A stretch of 64,000 nt of DNA from assembly GCA_036250225.1 (NCBI GenBank), contig JAPZLL010000013.1, positions 496,001 to 560,000 on the forward strand, read 5' to 3'. Shown here in pieces: positions 10,803-23,614 of the stretch; position 1 is the first letter of the stretch, and each line of letters starts with the position of its first letter. Both the position numbers and the translations under genes were made by a program. A model generated the notes under the pieces. The model saw nothing but the letters and a program-made list of their open reading frames with translations. It was not told the DNA's origin and ran no database searches. Source of the stretch: Cercophora sp. LCS_1. Taxonomy: Eukaryota; Ascomycota; Sordariomycetes; Sordariales; Lasiosphaeriaceae.

Positions 10803-13214
10803 TTAGAAACGGTTTCCTGCCGCCCAGATGCTTGCTGATGCCGATGCTGCCCAGTCGCTCTCGTCGTACGGAGGCGTAGGCCATTTGTATTCGGAACTCT
10901 TCTTGTTGAGGTTTAATGGCTTGGGCGTGACAGCTTCTTGTCCGTCACCAAACAGCACGGCGTGACCACTGGCCGATGGGGAAGGGGTCGGGTATGGGTT
11001 TGATAGCCCGAGGTTGCTTGCCGACTGCCTTAGAGGCTTTGGGTCCCGCTCGAGCTTCTTCATCGCCTTGTGTGTCGAAGTAAGCACCTCGTCGAGCAGC
11101 TCGTCCTCCTCGTCCGGAGCGTCGTACTGGTGAACGCCTTGGGTAGCCTGTGCCCTTCGGGTTCTGCTAGAAATTGGGCCAGAGCCGCGAGCGGCAAGCA
11201 TGAGGTTGTCCACCGACCTCGGCTGATGATGGGGTAGGGAATGGTGGCGTTTGAGCGTGCTGCTGGGGGACGCTTGGTGAGCTGGCGGGGCGGGGGGAAC
11301 ATCGATGTTTTGCTGCAACGTCTTGTCCAATGACTCGTACGTATCCTTTGCAATTGGAGCCGGTGGCTGGCTGTCGATCACCATGGAAGATCGTTGGCTT
11401 CCCCATGGCCCGCAACCGGCCTGTGCCTCGATGTCGTCGTAGGTAGGTGAGATGGGAGTTTGATGCCTGCCCGAGAACCTTCTTGCTCTCTTACGCAAAT
11501 GCGAGAAGAAGCTCTCCTTGTGGCCGCTTGGTGGTGAAGCAAGCCCTGAATTCCCGTTCAATGCACGCTCAGCCTGTTGCCTGTGAAGTTCGGCGTAGTG
11601 GTTGGTGCTGGAGTTGACTGACAGTTGGCGGCCGATCTTCTTCTTTTCCTCGACAGGGAGATTCCTGCCGGTGGCGTTGGCATAGGCATCATTGTACGAA
11701 GGCGTCCTCTGGGCAGTGACGGCGTCCGAGAGGGGTGAAATCGGTCGAATAGTCGGAAGAATTGGCATTGGGGCAACGTTGGACGGGCCGTTGGCCCATG
11801 TTGTCCTCTTTGCTGCAACTGGCTTGCTCGACTTTGAAGGTGTAACCTCCGGGAGCACAACAACGGGGGCACGCGGGGCCGGAGCCGGGGCCGGAGCCGG
11901 AGCCGGGGATTCTTTGGGAGTCGGCTGGGGCGGGACCGCGACCTCGGTGCTCTCTGACCTCCCAATGAGAGACTTCCTAAACCAAGAGGGCTTTGATGAG
12001 GTGGGGGTGGAAGCAGCCGAGTCCTTGCCACGGCTGAGATCCGATTGTTTCCTGCCAAGTATTCTTGATGCGGATGACTTGGGTCGGAGGGGATCAACGG
12101 CATCAGCAAAGTACTCATGTGCGAGTGCTTGAGTTGATGTTGGACGATGCTTGGGGTCCCACATGAGGCACCAGGTCACGAATTGGCTGAGGGACGAAGG
12201 CCACTGCGGAGCTTGCAGGATGGTATCCATCGAATGCGGCGCCATCTTGGGGAATGAGAAGCCGAGCTTGCCAGCGAGACGGGTTCCCTCTCTCCAGTCG
12301 CCACCGCCGACACGTGCGCCTTGCTTGTTGTACCAATTGCCCGGGCTTCCCATGATCTCACATACTCTCCAGACCTGGTCAACCTCGTTTCCGCCAGGGA
12401 AGAGGGGCTTCAGAGTAGCAACTTCGACAGCCATGGCGCCGACGGCCCATATATCCACCGGGGCCGAGTACTCGCCTGCTCTCAACAGAACCTCGGGGGC
12501 ACGATACCACCGCGTTGAGACATAGGTCGTGTACGGCAGCTTCGAGTGCGTCTCTCTCGCCAAGCCAAAGTCGGCAATCTTGACAGTGTAAGATGGGGGT
12601 GTTGAAGGCGGCGTTACCAATGCCGAATATCGCCGAAATGAGTTGGTGGAGTCCATGTGAGATGATGTTGATACGAGAATGTTTTCGGGCTTGATGTCGC
12701 GATGAAAGAAGTTGTGTGCGTGAATGTGTTCGAGGCCTTGCATGATCTGGAACAGGATACTCTTGACGCTTGCATTATCGAGAACCTTGTGATCCCTGGC
12801 TTTCATCAGCTGGTAAAGATTTCCTTCCATGTACTCCATGGCAATGTGCAGCTTCTTGCTGAAGGGGTCCAAAAAGATGTCGAGCGCTGGCACAAGGTGC
12901 GGGTGTGCTGGAAGAGTCCGAAGAAAGACAACCTCCCTCAATTCCAAACACGGAGTAAAGGACTCGAATGTCTTCTTCATCGTCTTGATCGCAATCTAAA
13001 GCCGCTGTCAGAAAAGCCTCCCGTTTTCGATCGCAAAACTTACAACTGTGCCCCGACGTGCGACATTGGCGCCTGCGCTTCTCACTCTCGCCAATACCAC
13101 ACTGCCGAAGCTTCCATCGCCAATCTCCTTGAGCACCTCAAATCTGTCTTCGAGAGCCATCGCGTTGACCCCTTGTGAGGACCCGCGATGGGTCAGGTCA
13201 TGCGCGACGGTCAT
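10803..13214 (-). CDS. ime2: IME2/RCK-family serine/threonine kinase
   Basis: Two exons, 13214-13044 and 12995-10803, joined over a 48-nt intron, give 787 residues. Kinase landmarks in order: glycine loop EIGDGSFGSV, ATP lysine in IAIKTMKK (formed across the splice), catalytic loop HRDIKPENIL, DFG in IADFGLARE, and activation loop TTYVSTRWYRAPEVLL. The TxY loop with the WYRAPE motif and the YMEGNLYQLMKAR hinge place it with yeast Ime2 and the MAK/ICK/RCK kinases, which drive meiosis or, in filamentous fungi, affect light-dependent development and protoperithecia. The C-terminal 480 residues are Pro/Ser-rich and likely disordered. The next in-frame ATG (13160, MALEDRFEV) is a credible alternative start; the open frame further upstream lacks an ATG. 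A long gene-free region precedes it. Confidence 0.9.
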
Positions 13215-16200
13215 GGCGAATAGATCTATTGTGACGGTCGGGTCCTCGAGACCCGGAGTTTCGTTGAAGGGAATGGACGCTGGGCGAGGCCCGCTGGTGA
13301 CAGCGATGTCGATCGAGTCGTTTATGCGGATGAGCTCTTGGGAGAGCTGCACGCTGTTACCGGGGCATTCAGGGAACCAGAGGTGGGGGGATCCGAGAGT
13401 CGCGGGCTGTGTGTGGGATGTGTCGAGGGGTTGATGGTCGTAGTTGCACGGGTCTGTCGTATTCACAACGGGACAATCGATGCGGCACCTTGCACGGCGT
13501 GGATGGACCTGGATGTTGATACGGAAAGGAGTGGACGAGATATTCTCTCAGTGTCAAGGAAAGGCGTGAAATGACGAGAATCCGTATGATTGATTGCAAA
13601 GGGGCCGGAGATGAGAGGGCCGGTTTGTCGGGGGTGCGAGCCTGGCAAGGGGAGCTCCAGGCGTGACAGGAGGTTAGCGCGGGTCGACCACAACCGATGC
13701 GAGGACGAGGAACGAAAGGCTGGCTCGAGGAACACAAAGCTGCGCAATCTTCTGCCCTGCTGGACTCGGCCGGTGCGAGCCTGCAAAGAGAGCGAAAGCG
13801 ACAGTGTCGATGGTGTTGGAGGTGAGTGCACGCAGATGTGGAAAGCGACCTGGACGGAAGAGGCGGCGAGCTTTCCAGCGGGCTGGAATTGCTGTTGCTG
13901 GTCCCGTCTTCCCGCCTGTAAGGCACTGGGCGGTGCTCTGGGCTTTTCGGCTTTGTCGAGAGTTCGTCGGAAGCAGTCGATATCGCACTCGAACAGAACG
14001 ATTGGACCAGAAATCTGAAAAGGGGCCCGACTCCCTCATGTGCCTGCGTATGCAGCAAAAAAGAAAAAAACGACGAAACTTTTTTGTTCACTTGTCGGAT
14101 TGGAAGAGGGAGGGCTGCCGCTGTTGGTGAGATTCGAGGGCCCATCGTTAGCATGAATCGATGGGGCCGGGGGCAGGCTTCTCGAAAAACGATAGGGGAC
14201 CCCAATCTCGCTAGTGATGTGAAGGAGCGATGTCCTCGAGAGAGCGCAATTTGGGCCAAGACCGGGGGGCTCCAGCAGGGGGAGAAAAAGAAATAGCCGT
14301 CGCACTCACCAGAACTGAAGATTTTTACTGCCTGCACCCGCAGCGTTTTCGAGTTTACGCAAGAAGCAAGGTTCAGGAGGAGGTAAAGGAAGACGAGAGA
14401 CGAGAGGACGCAAAGCCATGAGCCCTCAGAGCGGCTCAGCATCAGCTTCAATGCCGGTTGCTGTTTCCCAGCGGCCTATTTGTTGCCTGCTGCACTGGTC
14501 GCGGTTGCCCGGCTCCGCCTTTTCACGTTGTGATGGAACTGGACCCTCCACGCCGACATCTCCAGCGTCGGCTGTTGCCAAGCAGGAGACATTTCTTTGG
14601 TATTGTACTGTACATGGCACTGTTGTGCAGTCATCTCGGCTTACCGTGCTTCTCATTCATTCAACCTCCTGATGCGTATGCTCTAGAAAACGAACGAAAG
14701 GATGCCGCGGAGACCAATGGCAAAAACATCTCGTAAAAGCAATGAGCGACCGCCGTTTCGAGGCAGCGACCAGCAAAGGATTGGTGCTGTCAACGTTGAG
14801 CGAGACTCGTCAGTGGTCCAAAATGCTAGACCGCACTGCGCTGCCTCGTTCGTCCATCCAGCCCCAGTCGCTCAACGGGTTTTTTGCCGGGTTGCCCTGG
14901 CGTGGCTTGGGACAGCTTGGGACGCTGTGGGGGAGCATCAGATGAGCGACGAGGAGACCATTTCTCGTTGGCTTTGGACGGTCCGAATTGTCCAACGGAC
15001 GGGCTCCAAAAAGGCAAAATACGAACGGGAAGGGCCCGTTGTTCCATTCGTCTCAGAGGACGCGGCGAGAGCCATCGCGTCCTGCGACACGGAGAACGCT
15101 GAGGGCCAAACGGCGCGCATGAAGCACTGGAAAAGCAATAACACAGTGTGCTAATTTACCAGCTCACAGGCCGGCCCTTGTTCCTCGAGCTCCCCACAGA
15201 ACGGCCCCTAAGAGAGGGGGGTTTGATTTGTTTCCGATCGCGAAACCCTAGGCCGCCACTTTTGCTTCAACAAAACGGTCGTTGACAGAAGAATCCGCAC
15301 TCGGGCTGAGGGACGAACTGGCCATGTTGGGGATGACTGTGTCGCCGCAGCAGCTCCGGTGTTTGCGCCCGTCAACAAGTGCGTCGTGATGCGCGCTGCA
15401 TGTCCACCTCAGCATGCATAGTAGCCGGCGGCACCAAGGCTGAAAACAGGCCTGAGGTGCAGGTACATTTTCCTCTTTTGTTTCGCAGGCCTCGACGCTC
15501 GACTGTTCGAGCTTCGCAGCAACGCCAATCCGCTGCATCCGACATCATTGGGCCGTTGCCGTCAAGGGGCGTGCCGCGACGGCTCCTCCTTGGCCTGCTG
15601 CGACCCACTGCTTCAGATAGAACCAGTCACAGCGACCTCTGGCCCATCACTGCAACCCCACCTCCCGAGGCAGACATCGCCGAGAGCGCATATGACACGA
15701 TAACGGCGAGGTATCCGTGACCTTGCAGCCGACCCACCATTGCGGTCGGCCATCAGCTAAGGTGGTACGGAGCTCCCAACTCCTCCAGGCTGCTCGGGTC
15801 CCCAGAGTCCCAGTCGGCAGAGAGGCCCGTCTGTTCATCCACTCGACATGACTCGACGCGACCCTAACGGAATAGGCTGAACTCGGCCACGGCACAATCC
15901 AATGTTTGTTGGTATTCTGTCCTTCTGGAAGATGTCAGGTCGAGCCGCGACAGCCGCTCTCACGTCGGAGAATTTGGCAATTTCTGGGTGACTGTATCAT
16001 GACTGACGGAGCACCGGAGGCGGCGCCCAGCCTGCGACCTGACCTTGACCCCGACAGGGAATCTTTGCGCTGGCCAGTCCGTCTGACCGACCGGTGTGAA
16101 GCACCGGATTTGAAAGCGGAGACGACTGGGCATTCCTCCCAAGTTGGAAAAGTCGTTTCGGTTCTTTCCAAGAGGCTGGGAATTGGACGATGCATGCCAT

Positions 16201-17671
16201 GGAACCAGTTCACGGCGCCGGCCTTGCTGGCAGTGGCCCCAAGCGGCCGCCACGGCGTCGGCGTCGGCCCGGACGTGGTTCCCCGGTGCTCTCTGCGTCA
16301 ACTCCCCAGCGCCCGCCGTCAGATCTGGAGGGGCCACAGGACCATCCGTCACAGTGCAAGCTGGAATTATTTTGACCGCACTCCCGTGGTTTCTCACGGC
16401 AGTTACGGCATTTTCTTCAACTCTGTCTGTTTGTTCCTCGACAAGTCTGGAACCCCGCGGTGTAGATAAAACCCCTCGACGACGGAAGCGATCAATGGGT
16501 TCATGCAGGCGGGGTAAGACACCGTCCCCTCTAGGAACGCGGGCCTCTTGCTCTGGCCTCTTCGCGGTCTGGGCGGCGAACAAGGAGCCAAAAAAAAAAA
16601 AAAAAGAAAGAAAAAGGCTGTGGCTGGTCGCTTTCATGCGAGCAAAGTCGATCCCAAACGCGTCCGCATGCAAGGAAACGCGGGTGTGCTGGCGAGCGTT
16701 GAGCATGGACCTCCTCGATCCAGATCAGTCCAGGCTGTGGGTGCGACCTTGGCTGGGGTGGTCTGTGATGAGAACTGACCCCTTTACGTTGCATCACGCT
16801 GTGCGTCGGATTGGGCAAGTCCCAGCTGGCGTCGGCTGGCCGTGACAGCTCGGATCCCCCACGAGACTCGAGATCGAACCCCTCGGAGGTCATGCGCGGT
16901 CGTCACTCGAGAGGTCTGGATCAAAGATGCGCTTGCATGTGCTCAGCGCCCAAATGCCACACGAACCATCTTCGTGGTCAACAACGATTGCAAACGTTTG
17001 TTGGGTGGACAAACCGGCAGCATGATTCCTGACCATCAATACTTGAACTCAATATTTGCCCAATACTCAACTTGTGGTATCACAGAGGATCGATAATCGT
17101 GACTTTGATATGGTGGCTCGAGCTCTATCCGAGGCTGAACCTACCAGACCAAAGTCTCGGCAGATTTATGGCGGCGTCCTAGAGAGGAATAGGAGATGTC
17201 TTACCCGGAATCAATCTCGTAGTGTAATTCTTACGCAAGCCAAGCCAGTCTCGCAGACGCCATCAGCATGTATGTCTCTGTCGTACACCATGAATTCAGC
17301 TGTGAGGGCTGAAGTTGTGCCCGGCGAAGTTGAAAAGGGGCTGTGTAACATACCAGACTGAGGATGGAGGCGTCTCCCCTTTCGAACCTTCAGTAATTGC
17401 TGCGCGCGAACCGCCTGGAAAACTACCAGGAGGGCCAACTAGTAACCACGACTTGTTGAGTCAGACATCAGACGCGCAACGATCAGCGACAGAGTGTTGA
17501 GGTTTGAGGAATCACACAAAAGACAGTGGTCGAACGAGGGCGATATCCTGAAGACAAACGAATATGTAATTCCCGAACCAGAGCGCCATAGGTCTTCTAT
17601 GTCCTGCGAACCATCCAACCCAAACGCCAACCCAATCAAGCTTATACCCAAGACCAAAAAAATCACCAGCT
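13215..17671. other. Long gene-free region upstream of the IME2-like kinase
   Basis: About 4.4 kb without a recognisable coding gene. All open frames are overlapping, rich in Arg/Ser/Pro shadows and lack family resemblance. It contains an A16 tract at 16590-16605 with a following A/G run. It probably comprises the promoter and long leader of the kinase gene at its left edge and the terminator of the DUF3712 gene at its right edge; an unrecognised non-coding RNA cannot be excluded. Confidence 0.5.
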
Positions 17672-20432
17672 TTACACCCTAATGCTCGCTCCAATGCCCT
17701 TTCCGAAATACCATACGGTCTCCCTCCATTGTCCTAACCTAACGCCCACCACAGCTCTTGCATCAAGCTTCAACTTGCCGCCCAACGCTTCTTTCAACCT
17801 CTGGTAACCCACCGAGTCAATGGACCATTCTACCGGCAGCTTAGGCGTCACCGTCTCCCCAGGCTCGGCCGCAAATGGCAAATCATACTCGATTTTGCCT
17901 ATCGGCTCTGTGTGGTTGTACAAAGCTGTGGCGTTGACCTTCTCAATGTAAATGGTGTTCGCCTGCAGTGGTGATATGAGTGTGAATGTTGCTGTAGAGG
18001 AGAAGACATGAAATGTAGCATCGCGAATGAAGTGTGTCTTCTCGTCCTCGTCTTTGCCTGGAAGGCTGATATGCGGTGCTGAAAGGGTGATGTTGAGCTT
18101 TGAGAGAGCCTCGCCAATCAGCGGCTGGGAGGGGATACTGTCACGATGTGTCTTGACCGTGATGCTTGTGTTGTAGCCAGAAAGATACTGTGAGAGGAGT
18201 TCGCGGCCTTGTTTGACGCCGTTGTCGCCGCCAAGAGATGGGTTCCAGACTGCCGAAACGACGAGGCCGGTGTTCTTCCCTGTCTTAACGTCAAGGTTCT
18301 CGGCGATTGCTTCGCCGACCAATGTTCCATTGCTGAGTACGTGTATGCTGATGTAAGGAACGTGTGCTGAGTACGGGGTTGGGTTGACAACATCCACCGT
18401 GGCCTTGAGGGAGATCGACTTTGGCGTCGTGTCAACAATGTCGAGCTTCCTGACCTTTGGCGTGACAGATCCAAATGTGCCTCTTGGGATGGCTATGGAC
18501 AGTATTAGCTGAGCTCTGGGGTGCATTTGACAGAAAGAACTGCCGAGCCGTCGGGCAAAGGCGACTGACAATGCTACCAAGGGGACAGACGTTTTAGTGG
18601 AATCTTGCCCTCCGCAGGAATTTCCTTGATAACGAGTTGGCCGAGTATTGTCTCAATTTTGACGTCAACGTGCGCCTTGATGCTCAGCACAATGGTTTCC
18701 GTCCCGAATAAGAGAGCCTGGATGACGGAAGTCAGGACATCGCCATCCGTCACGTTCAGGGGTACATCCTTCATACGGGACTGTATCTCCAGAGCGGCTT
18801 CTTGGTTCTGGTCAGCGGGAATTTGGGTCGAGTTTGCGTTTTGCCACCGCCTCAAGTCGAGCTGTCCTAGCTCTTTTGAGTGATAGTACACTGTCGCGTT
18901 TGCCCTGACGTTGGTGACGTTCAGTGAGAAGTTCATCTCTGCAGGGACAGCTGCAAGCGCCACAATCGTCCCCGATACCGTGGGATTTGAAGCCGGGTCA
19001 TCCGGCTCTGCATCGGGATCAGGCAGAGTGAAATGCACGTCCGTCAATGAGAAGCTTCGAATCAGGTTGTCGAACGATCGTCCGGGGAAAGGAACGGGCA
19101 CTGTGATGCTGGCCAGGATCTCGGTAAGCCAGCCTGGTGTATCAGCAGACGGTTGCTTTTGACCGCGTACAAAGACCGTCGCATCTTCACCGCCGATATA
19201 CTTTTTGAAAAAGATGTCCAGAGGCGAAGACTCGGTGCCTGGGCAAAGCCGGGTCAGGTCGGCGGGCAGCTCTTGAACAATGCCGTGTGCTGTCACAGTT
19301 ACGTTCGAGCGCGGCCGGACCTCCACGGGGCTTGTCACGGCAGCAGCAACAAGGATATGAGGATCGTACGGGCTGCACCCCGGGACCAAGACCTCGAAAC
19401 CAAGTTCCGGCACATCGATCGAAACGGGGTGCTCGTTAAAGGCCACAATTGCAACTTCGGCCGCCATCGCCTGCTCAGGCTGGCCGGGAATTGGCTCTTC
19501 GTGGACATTCATTTTGGTGATGTTATACGCGGGAATCTGGGGCAACTTGTTGGCTGCATGCTCATCAGCAAAAGGCTCAAAAAAGGAGACTTGATTTGTC
19601 AAAACAGAGACTTCTCTCCGAAATACAACGAAGCGAATGAACGGTAGAGAGATTGACCTTCAAACGTGAGAGACTCCGAAATGGAATGCGTCCCCAGCGG
19701 AATGATACCAGCTTTAACTCGAATGTCCGCCTTTCCTCGGAGTCGAAGCACATCAAGCCTGCCTTCCAACCAGTCATTCGCAATCGTTCGAATTCCTTCA
19801 GCATCCCCGGGGATGAGATCGGCCACGAAGTCCATAGCGGTGTTCTGGCCATCTGCTATGCTGACCGTCAGGGGAGGCACTCCCGCAGTCCCAAGCAAGA
19901 TGTTGTTGTATTCGGGAAGATAGACGTTTATCCTCGTCTCCTCTGTCCCAAGCTTCCCGACCAGCCATGTCGCAACCCGTCCCACCCGCCTGACGTGCTC
20001 ATTCTGCACACGCTGTCCCTCGAGCCGAAAGTTCGCCTGGATTCGTGCGCGAACGCCATCGGTGGTGATTGATTCGAGACCGAGGTTTGTAGGTTCGATC
20101 ACTAGGGCCTGCTTTGCGTATTCCTCCACTGCTGCTGGAACAAAGAATGCCACGACTATGATGGTGGAGGACAGCAGGCATAGTACTGCTACCGCAATAA
20201 TAGACGGCCATCTTTTTGTCTTTGGTGATTTTATGGAGGCAGCATCCGGATTGCGGGAAGCGATGGAGACGGCGTCCGCGTTGTGGGACCCATCGTCAAC
20301 GCCATCGTAGCGGGGAGTTGCGGTTGAACTTGACAACAGTGGTGTCGACTCGAGCATCTCATCATCGTCGGATGGCCCGTTGGCGTCTATATTGGGGGGA
20401 CGCAGAAGCGGTGACCTCTCCGAGTCGGACAT
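17672..20432 (-). CDS. DUF3712 vacuolar-type membrane protein (Tag1-like)
   Basis: Three exons, 20432-19658, 19589-18591 and 18492-17672, give 864 residues. The N-terminal 72 residues are polar and acidic, followed by one transmembrane helix at about 75-97 (IIAVAVLCLLSSTIIVVAFFV). The remainder is a large lumenal region of repeated beta-rich, LEA14-like blocks with many N-glycosylation sequons (for example NVTVTA, NFSLNVTN, NITLSAPH). This is the layout of fungal DUF3712 proteins, including yeast Tag1, a vacuolar membrane protein linked to ending autophagy; the link here is inferred from layout. Both introns use GTC donors (GTCAAT, GTCTGT), unusual but needed to keep frame; the second join gives the KPIPRGTF segment. 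These proteins are sometimes mislabelled as pre-rRNA processing factors. Confidence 0.8.
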
Positions 20433-21291
20433 TGTGAGGGCGGCCGTCGCCGCGGGGTTGAGGCGTCACGATGACGCAGTTGCAGCCGGCCTGTCCAACC
20501 AATCGCCTGGCAGGGAACAGGGTACAAACACTCGACGGGACTGGCGATGATAGCGACACAGCTGAGATCAATCGTTTAGAATGCAAAAGTGAGGAGGTGA
20601 AAGCAAGTGAACGGCGAGAGGTGATGATGGTTAGTGGCGAACTGAATAAGCTTCCAGGCGCCTCAACACAAGGCTAAGGCTGTCAACGTCGCTGAGGTCA
20701 CCTGAAACAACAAGGCAGGCACGTCCACGCAGCGCGCGGAGAGTGGCTGATTGTTCGCAGTGACTGGTCTTGGCTTGGGAGCAAGGCTGGCGGCCCGGTA
20801 TGTACCTTGCGGGGCCATGAGCTCAGACCACATGGCAGGACACCACTTGAACTTCAACCAATGGTCAGCAGCGGCTCTCTTGCAGTCTTTTTGGATGCAT
20901 TTTGATCCACACATGACATGCTGAAATCTCGAAGAGGATCGATAAAGTGAAATTTGGTTGCAATTGCGGCTTCTCCCAGAGCTCTAAACCCTGAATTTGC
21001 GCGTTTTCTAGCTCTTGATCCCCTTGTGGAGGATAGACAATACACAGACCAGGATCTTTGTAGTCTGTGATCCCGGACTCCCCTCGTTTGCTTGACAGAG
21101 CTGCAACCCTGCAGGGCGTTGCCATCCTCAAGACAACCCCCCATTGACTCACAACGGTGCGCTTTCCTGGCTCGCCGACAAGTCAGCTCCATCGCCACAG
21201 CTTCTAGATCGGCCCCCCTGGAATTTCTCTCTCCCGAAAAGCCTGGTCCCGCAATTCTTACCGTTCTGTTCCGCTTCACAATCTCACCGCG
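20433..21291. other. Divergent promoter region, DUF3712 gene and OTC gene
   Basis: Head-to-head intergenic region. It contains a CPC1/Gcn4-type site at 21145-21151, listed separately. No other gene seen. Confidence 0.6.
21145..21151 (+). promoter_or_regulatory. CPC1/Gcn4-type site TGACTCA
   Basis: A perfect TGACTCA lies 141 bases upstream of the ornithine carbamoyltransferase ATG. This is the consensus bound by Gcn4 in yeast and CPC1 in Neurospora, which activate amino-acid biosynthesis genes under starvation. Binding is inferred from sequence and the nature of the gene. Confidence 0.7.
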
Positions 21292-22452
21292 ATGATGTAT
21301 CACGCTATTCGCACAGTCAGCTCCTCCACCTGTCGTTTTCAGGCTCGCAAGATGTCTAGCAACTCCTCCCCTCGACACCTCACGTCCATCAGTGATCTCA
21401 GTTCGGCAGAGTTCACTAAACTTGTCCGCAATGCAGCGTTCCACAAGACAGCCGTCAAGGCTGGTCAGACACCAAAGACCCTGTCCGACAGTCTGTCAGG
21501 ACAAACCATAGCGATGATGTTCAGCAAGCGAAGTACTCGGACCCGTGTGTCGACTGAAGCTGCGGTTACGCTCATGGGCGGCCACCCCATGTTCCTCAGC
21601 AAAGATGACATCCAGCTTGGTGTAAGCCCTGTCATCACTCTCGTGCTGGATGACTCTTGACATTTCTAGGTCAACGAATCGCTTCGCGATACCTCCACCA
21701 TTATCTCCTCCATGACTTCTTGCATGGTTGCTCGTGTGGGCGCCCACTCGGACATCACCGGTTTGGCTGAGTACTCCTCTGTCCCGGTCATCAACGCCCT
21801 CTCCTCGGACTTCCATCCCCTCCAGACCATTGCGGATTTTCTGACCATCCACGAGACATTTCCTGCCAAGGCTACTGGTGATTCCAGCCTTGGTCTGGAA
21901 GGCCTCAAGGTTGCCTGGGTTGGTGATTGCAACAATGTGCTCTTTGATCTCGCCACGGGCTGCATCAAGATGGGCGTTGATATCGCTGTTGCCGCCCCTC
22001 AAGGGTACGGTATTCCGGGTGAGATGAAGCAAGCCATTCTATCGGCCGCCAATGGTGTTGCATCGCCTGGCAAGCTTTCCGAGACGACGATCCCCGAGGA
22101 GGCCGTCAAGGGCGCCAACGTCATCGTCACTGACACTTGGATCTCCATGGGCCAGGAAGCCGAGTCACAGAAGAGGTTGAAGGCGTTTGCCGGGTACCAG
22201 GTCACAAACGAGCTTGCCAAGCGTGGCGGAGCAAGCCCCGACTGGAAGTTCATGCATTGTCTGCCCCGCCATCCGGAGGAGGTTGATGACGAGGTTTTCT
22301 ATGGACCCAGGTCCTTGGTCTTCCCCGAGGGTGAAAACCGGCTGTGGGCCGCCGTTGGTAAGTCTGCCGTTCCGGCCGCGTTCACGCAACAGCCACTAAC
22401 TGTAATAGCGGCCTTGGAGGCGTTTGTGGTCAACAAGGGCAAAATTCTCTAA
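21292..22452 (+). CDS. arg-12: Ornithine carbamoyltransferase, mitochondrial
   Basis: Three exons, 21292-21621, 21670-22357 and 22409-22452, give 353 residues. It makes citrulline from ornithine and carbamoyl phosphate in arginine synthesis. Carbamoyl-phosphate motif STRTR at residues 81-85, HxxxQ-type region replaced around TSIISSM, ornithine-binding DTWISMGQE, and the catalytic HCLPRH are all present. Residues 1-20 are basic, Ser-rich and free of acids, fitting a mitochondrial presequence; a second in-frame ATG at codon 21 (MSSNSS) is the likely border. Introns are 48 and 51 nt; the last exon supplies only the ending ALEAFVVNKGKIL. It converges with the acetolactate synthase regulatory gene. 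The symbol is that of the Neurospora orthologue. Confidence 0.95.
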
Positions 22453-22590
22453 GCCTCTGATTGCAATTCAAGCAGGCGTGGTATTCTAGGTTCACGGTAC
22501 AAATACAGCCGCAAAATTTGGAACGGTTGATCAATTTTGCAATTGAAGTGTTGCAAATATACCAGATGACCAATGTCGGGAATCTATGTC

Positions 22591-23614
22591 TTAGCCAGGG
22601 GGCAGCTGGCTGATATCAACAACATCATCTGCCTCCTTCACCTGAGCCTCCTCTTCTGCCTCCTGGAGCGGCGAGCGGGGTAGTGCCATCAAACCGGTAC
22701 GGGCCGATTCGAGGATACCAAAGGGCGCGATGAGCTTCAGGAACGAGTCTATCCTTGAGGGCTTGGCAGACCTAGATAGTGTGAGTGGATGAATAGACCC
22801 AAGTTGATTCAACTTACACCTCAACAATGCAGCTGTTCGTGCTGATATCCAACACCTTACCGCCAAACTGGTGGGTAAAGTAGGTGATGCTCTTCAGGTG
22901 CTCGTGCTTGTGACGTAATGCCTCACTAGCGACAAGGCGGCTGGGGTGGAAGTCCTCAGAGGCTTCCTCGAGGGTAGGCTCCACAGCCTCTGAGGCAGCC
23001 TCTGCTGGAGGACCATCCGCGGCAATCTCACGGTGGTGGGCAAGAAGCTCCTCGAAGTACTCAGGCCCGAGGATGTTGATTTTGGCCAACAGAAGCTCTC
23101 TCTCGATCAAGGCCTGGCCAGTGTAGTCCAGAACAGCCCAGACGGGAACCAGATCCTCCACCTGTCTCCGCGCTTGCTCAACAACACCGTCCTGACCGGT
23201 AAGGACGATAGTCATGCGCGAGAGATCCTCAACCTCTGTACTGCAGACGACGAGCGAGTCGATGTTGAAGCCGCGGGCGGCAAGAATACCAGAGACGCGG
23301 GACAGCACACCCGGCTCGTTCTGAACAAGGCAGTTCAGGATGTGTCGCTTCGGGGGAACTGTCGATGGCACCGGGGTCTCGTAGAGGATGTTGGAAACGG
23401 CGGCCTGGGCGGACCAGGAAGGGGGGGTCTCTGTGGGCAATGGAGCCTGGCGGCGGCGGATGGCCTTGTACGCCATGGCTGAGGTCGAACTGCTCTTTCC
23501 GGAGCTGTATCGCAAACCGAGAGATGCCGTCATCTGTCTGGCGAGCGAGGCGTCGCGGGTTCGCATCGACATCCCGCGCCAGGGCGCTGAGACCAGGAGG
23601 CTGCGAGACGCCAT
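22591..23614 (-). CDS. ilv6: Acetolactate synthase regulatory (small) subunit, mitochondrial
   Basis: Two exons, 23614-22818 and 22771-22591, joined over a 46-nt intron, give 325 residues. It activates the catalytic acetolactate synthase and confers valine feedback inhibition in branched-chain amino acid synthesis. An Arg/Ser-rich presequence covers about residues 1-50. The ACT domain starts at about residue 91 (HILNCLVQNEPGVLSRVSGILAARGFNIDSL), followed by the second ALS domain to the C-terminus with KHEHLKSITYFTHQFGGKVLDIS. The frame extends upstream of 23614 only to a GTG. A TTTCAG just before the ATG could be the acceptor of a leader intron. A TGAGTCA site lies 130 bases upstream of the ATG. 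Confidence 0.93.

Noticed and set aside
13369..14451. 360-codon open frame on the minus strand upstream of the IME2-like gene
   Set aside because: Composition is Ser/Pro/Arg/Leu-rich shadow sequence, overlaps frames on both strands, has no family resemblance and lies in probable promoter DNA.
15906..16845. Several overlapping frames of 180-250 codons
   Set aside because: They overlap each other on both strands, include translated A-tracts (Lys runs) and show no conserved motif.
20092..20101. GGTTCGATCA, a tRNA T-loop-like string
   Set aside because: No matching acceptor or anticodon arm in the surrounding 80 bases; it lies in the coding strand complement of the DUF3712 gene.
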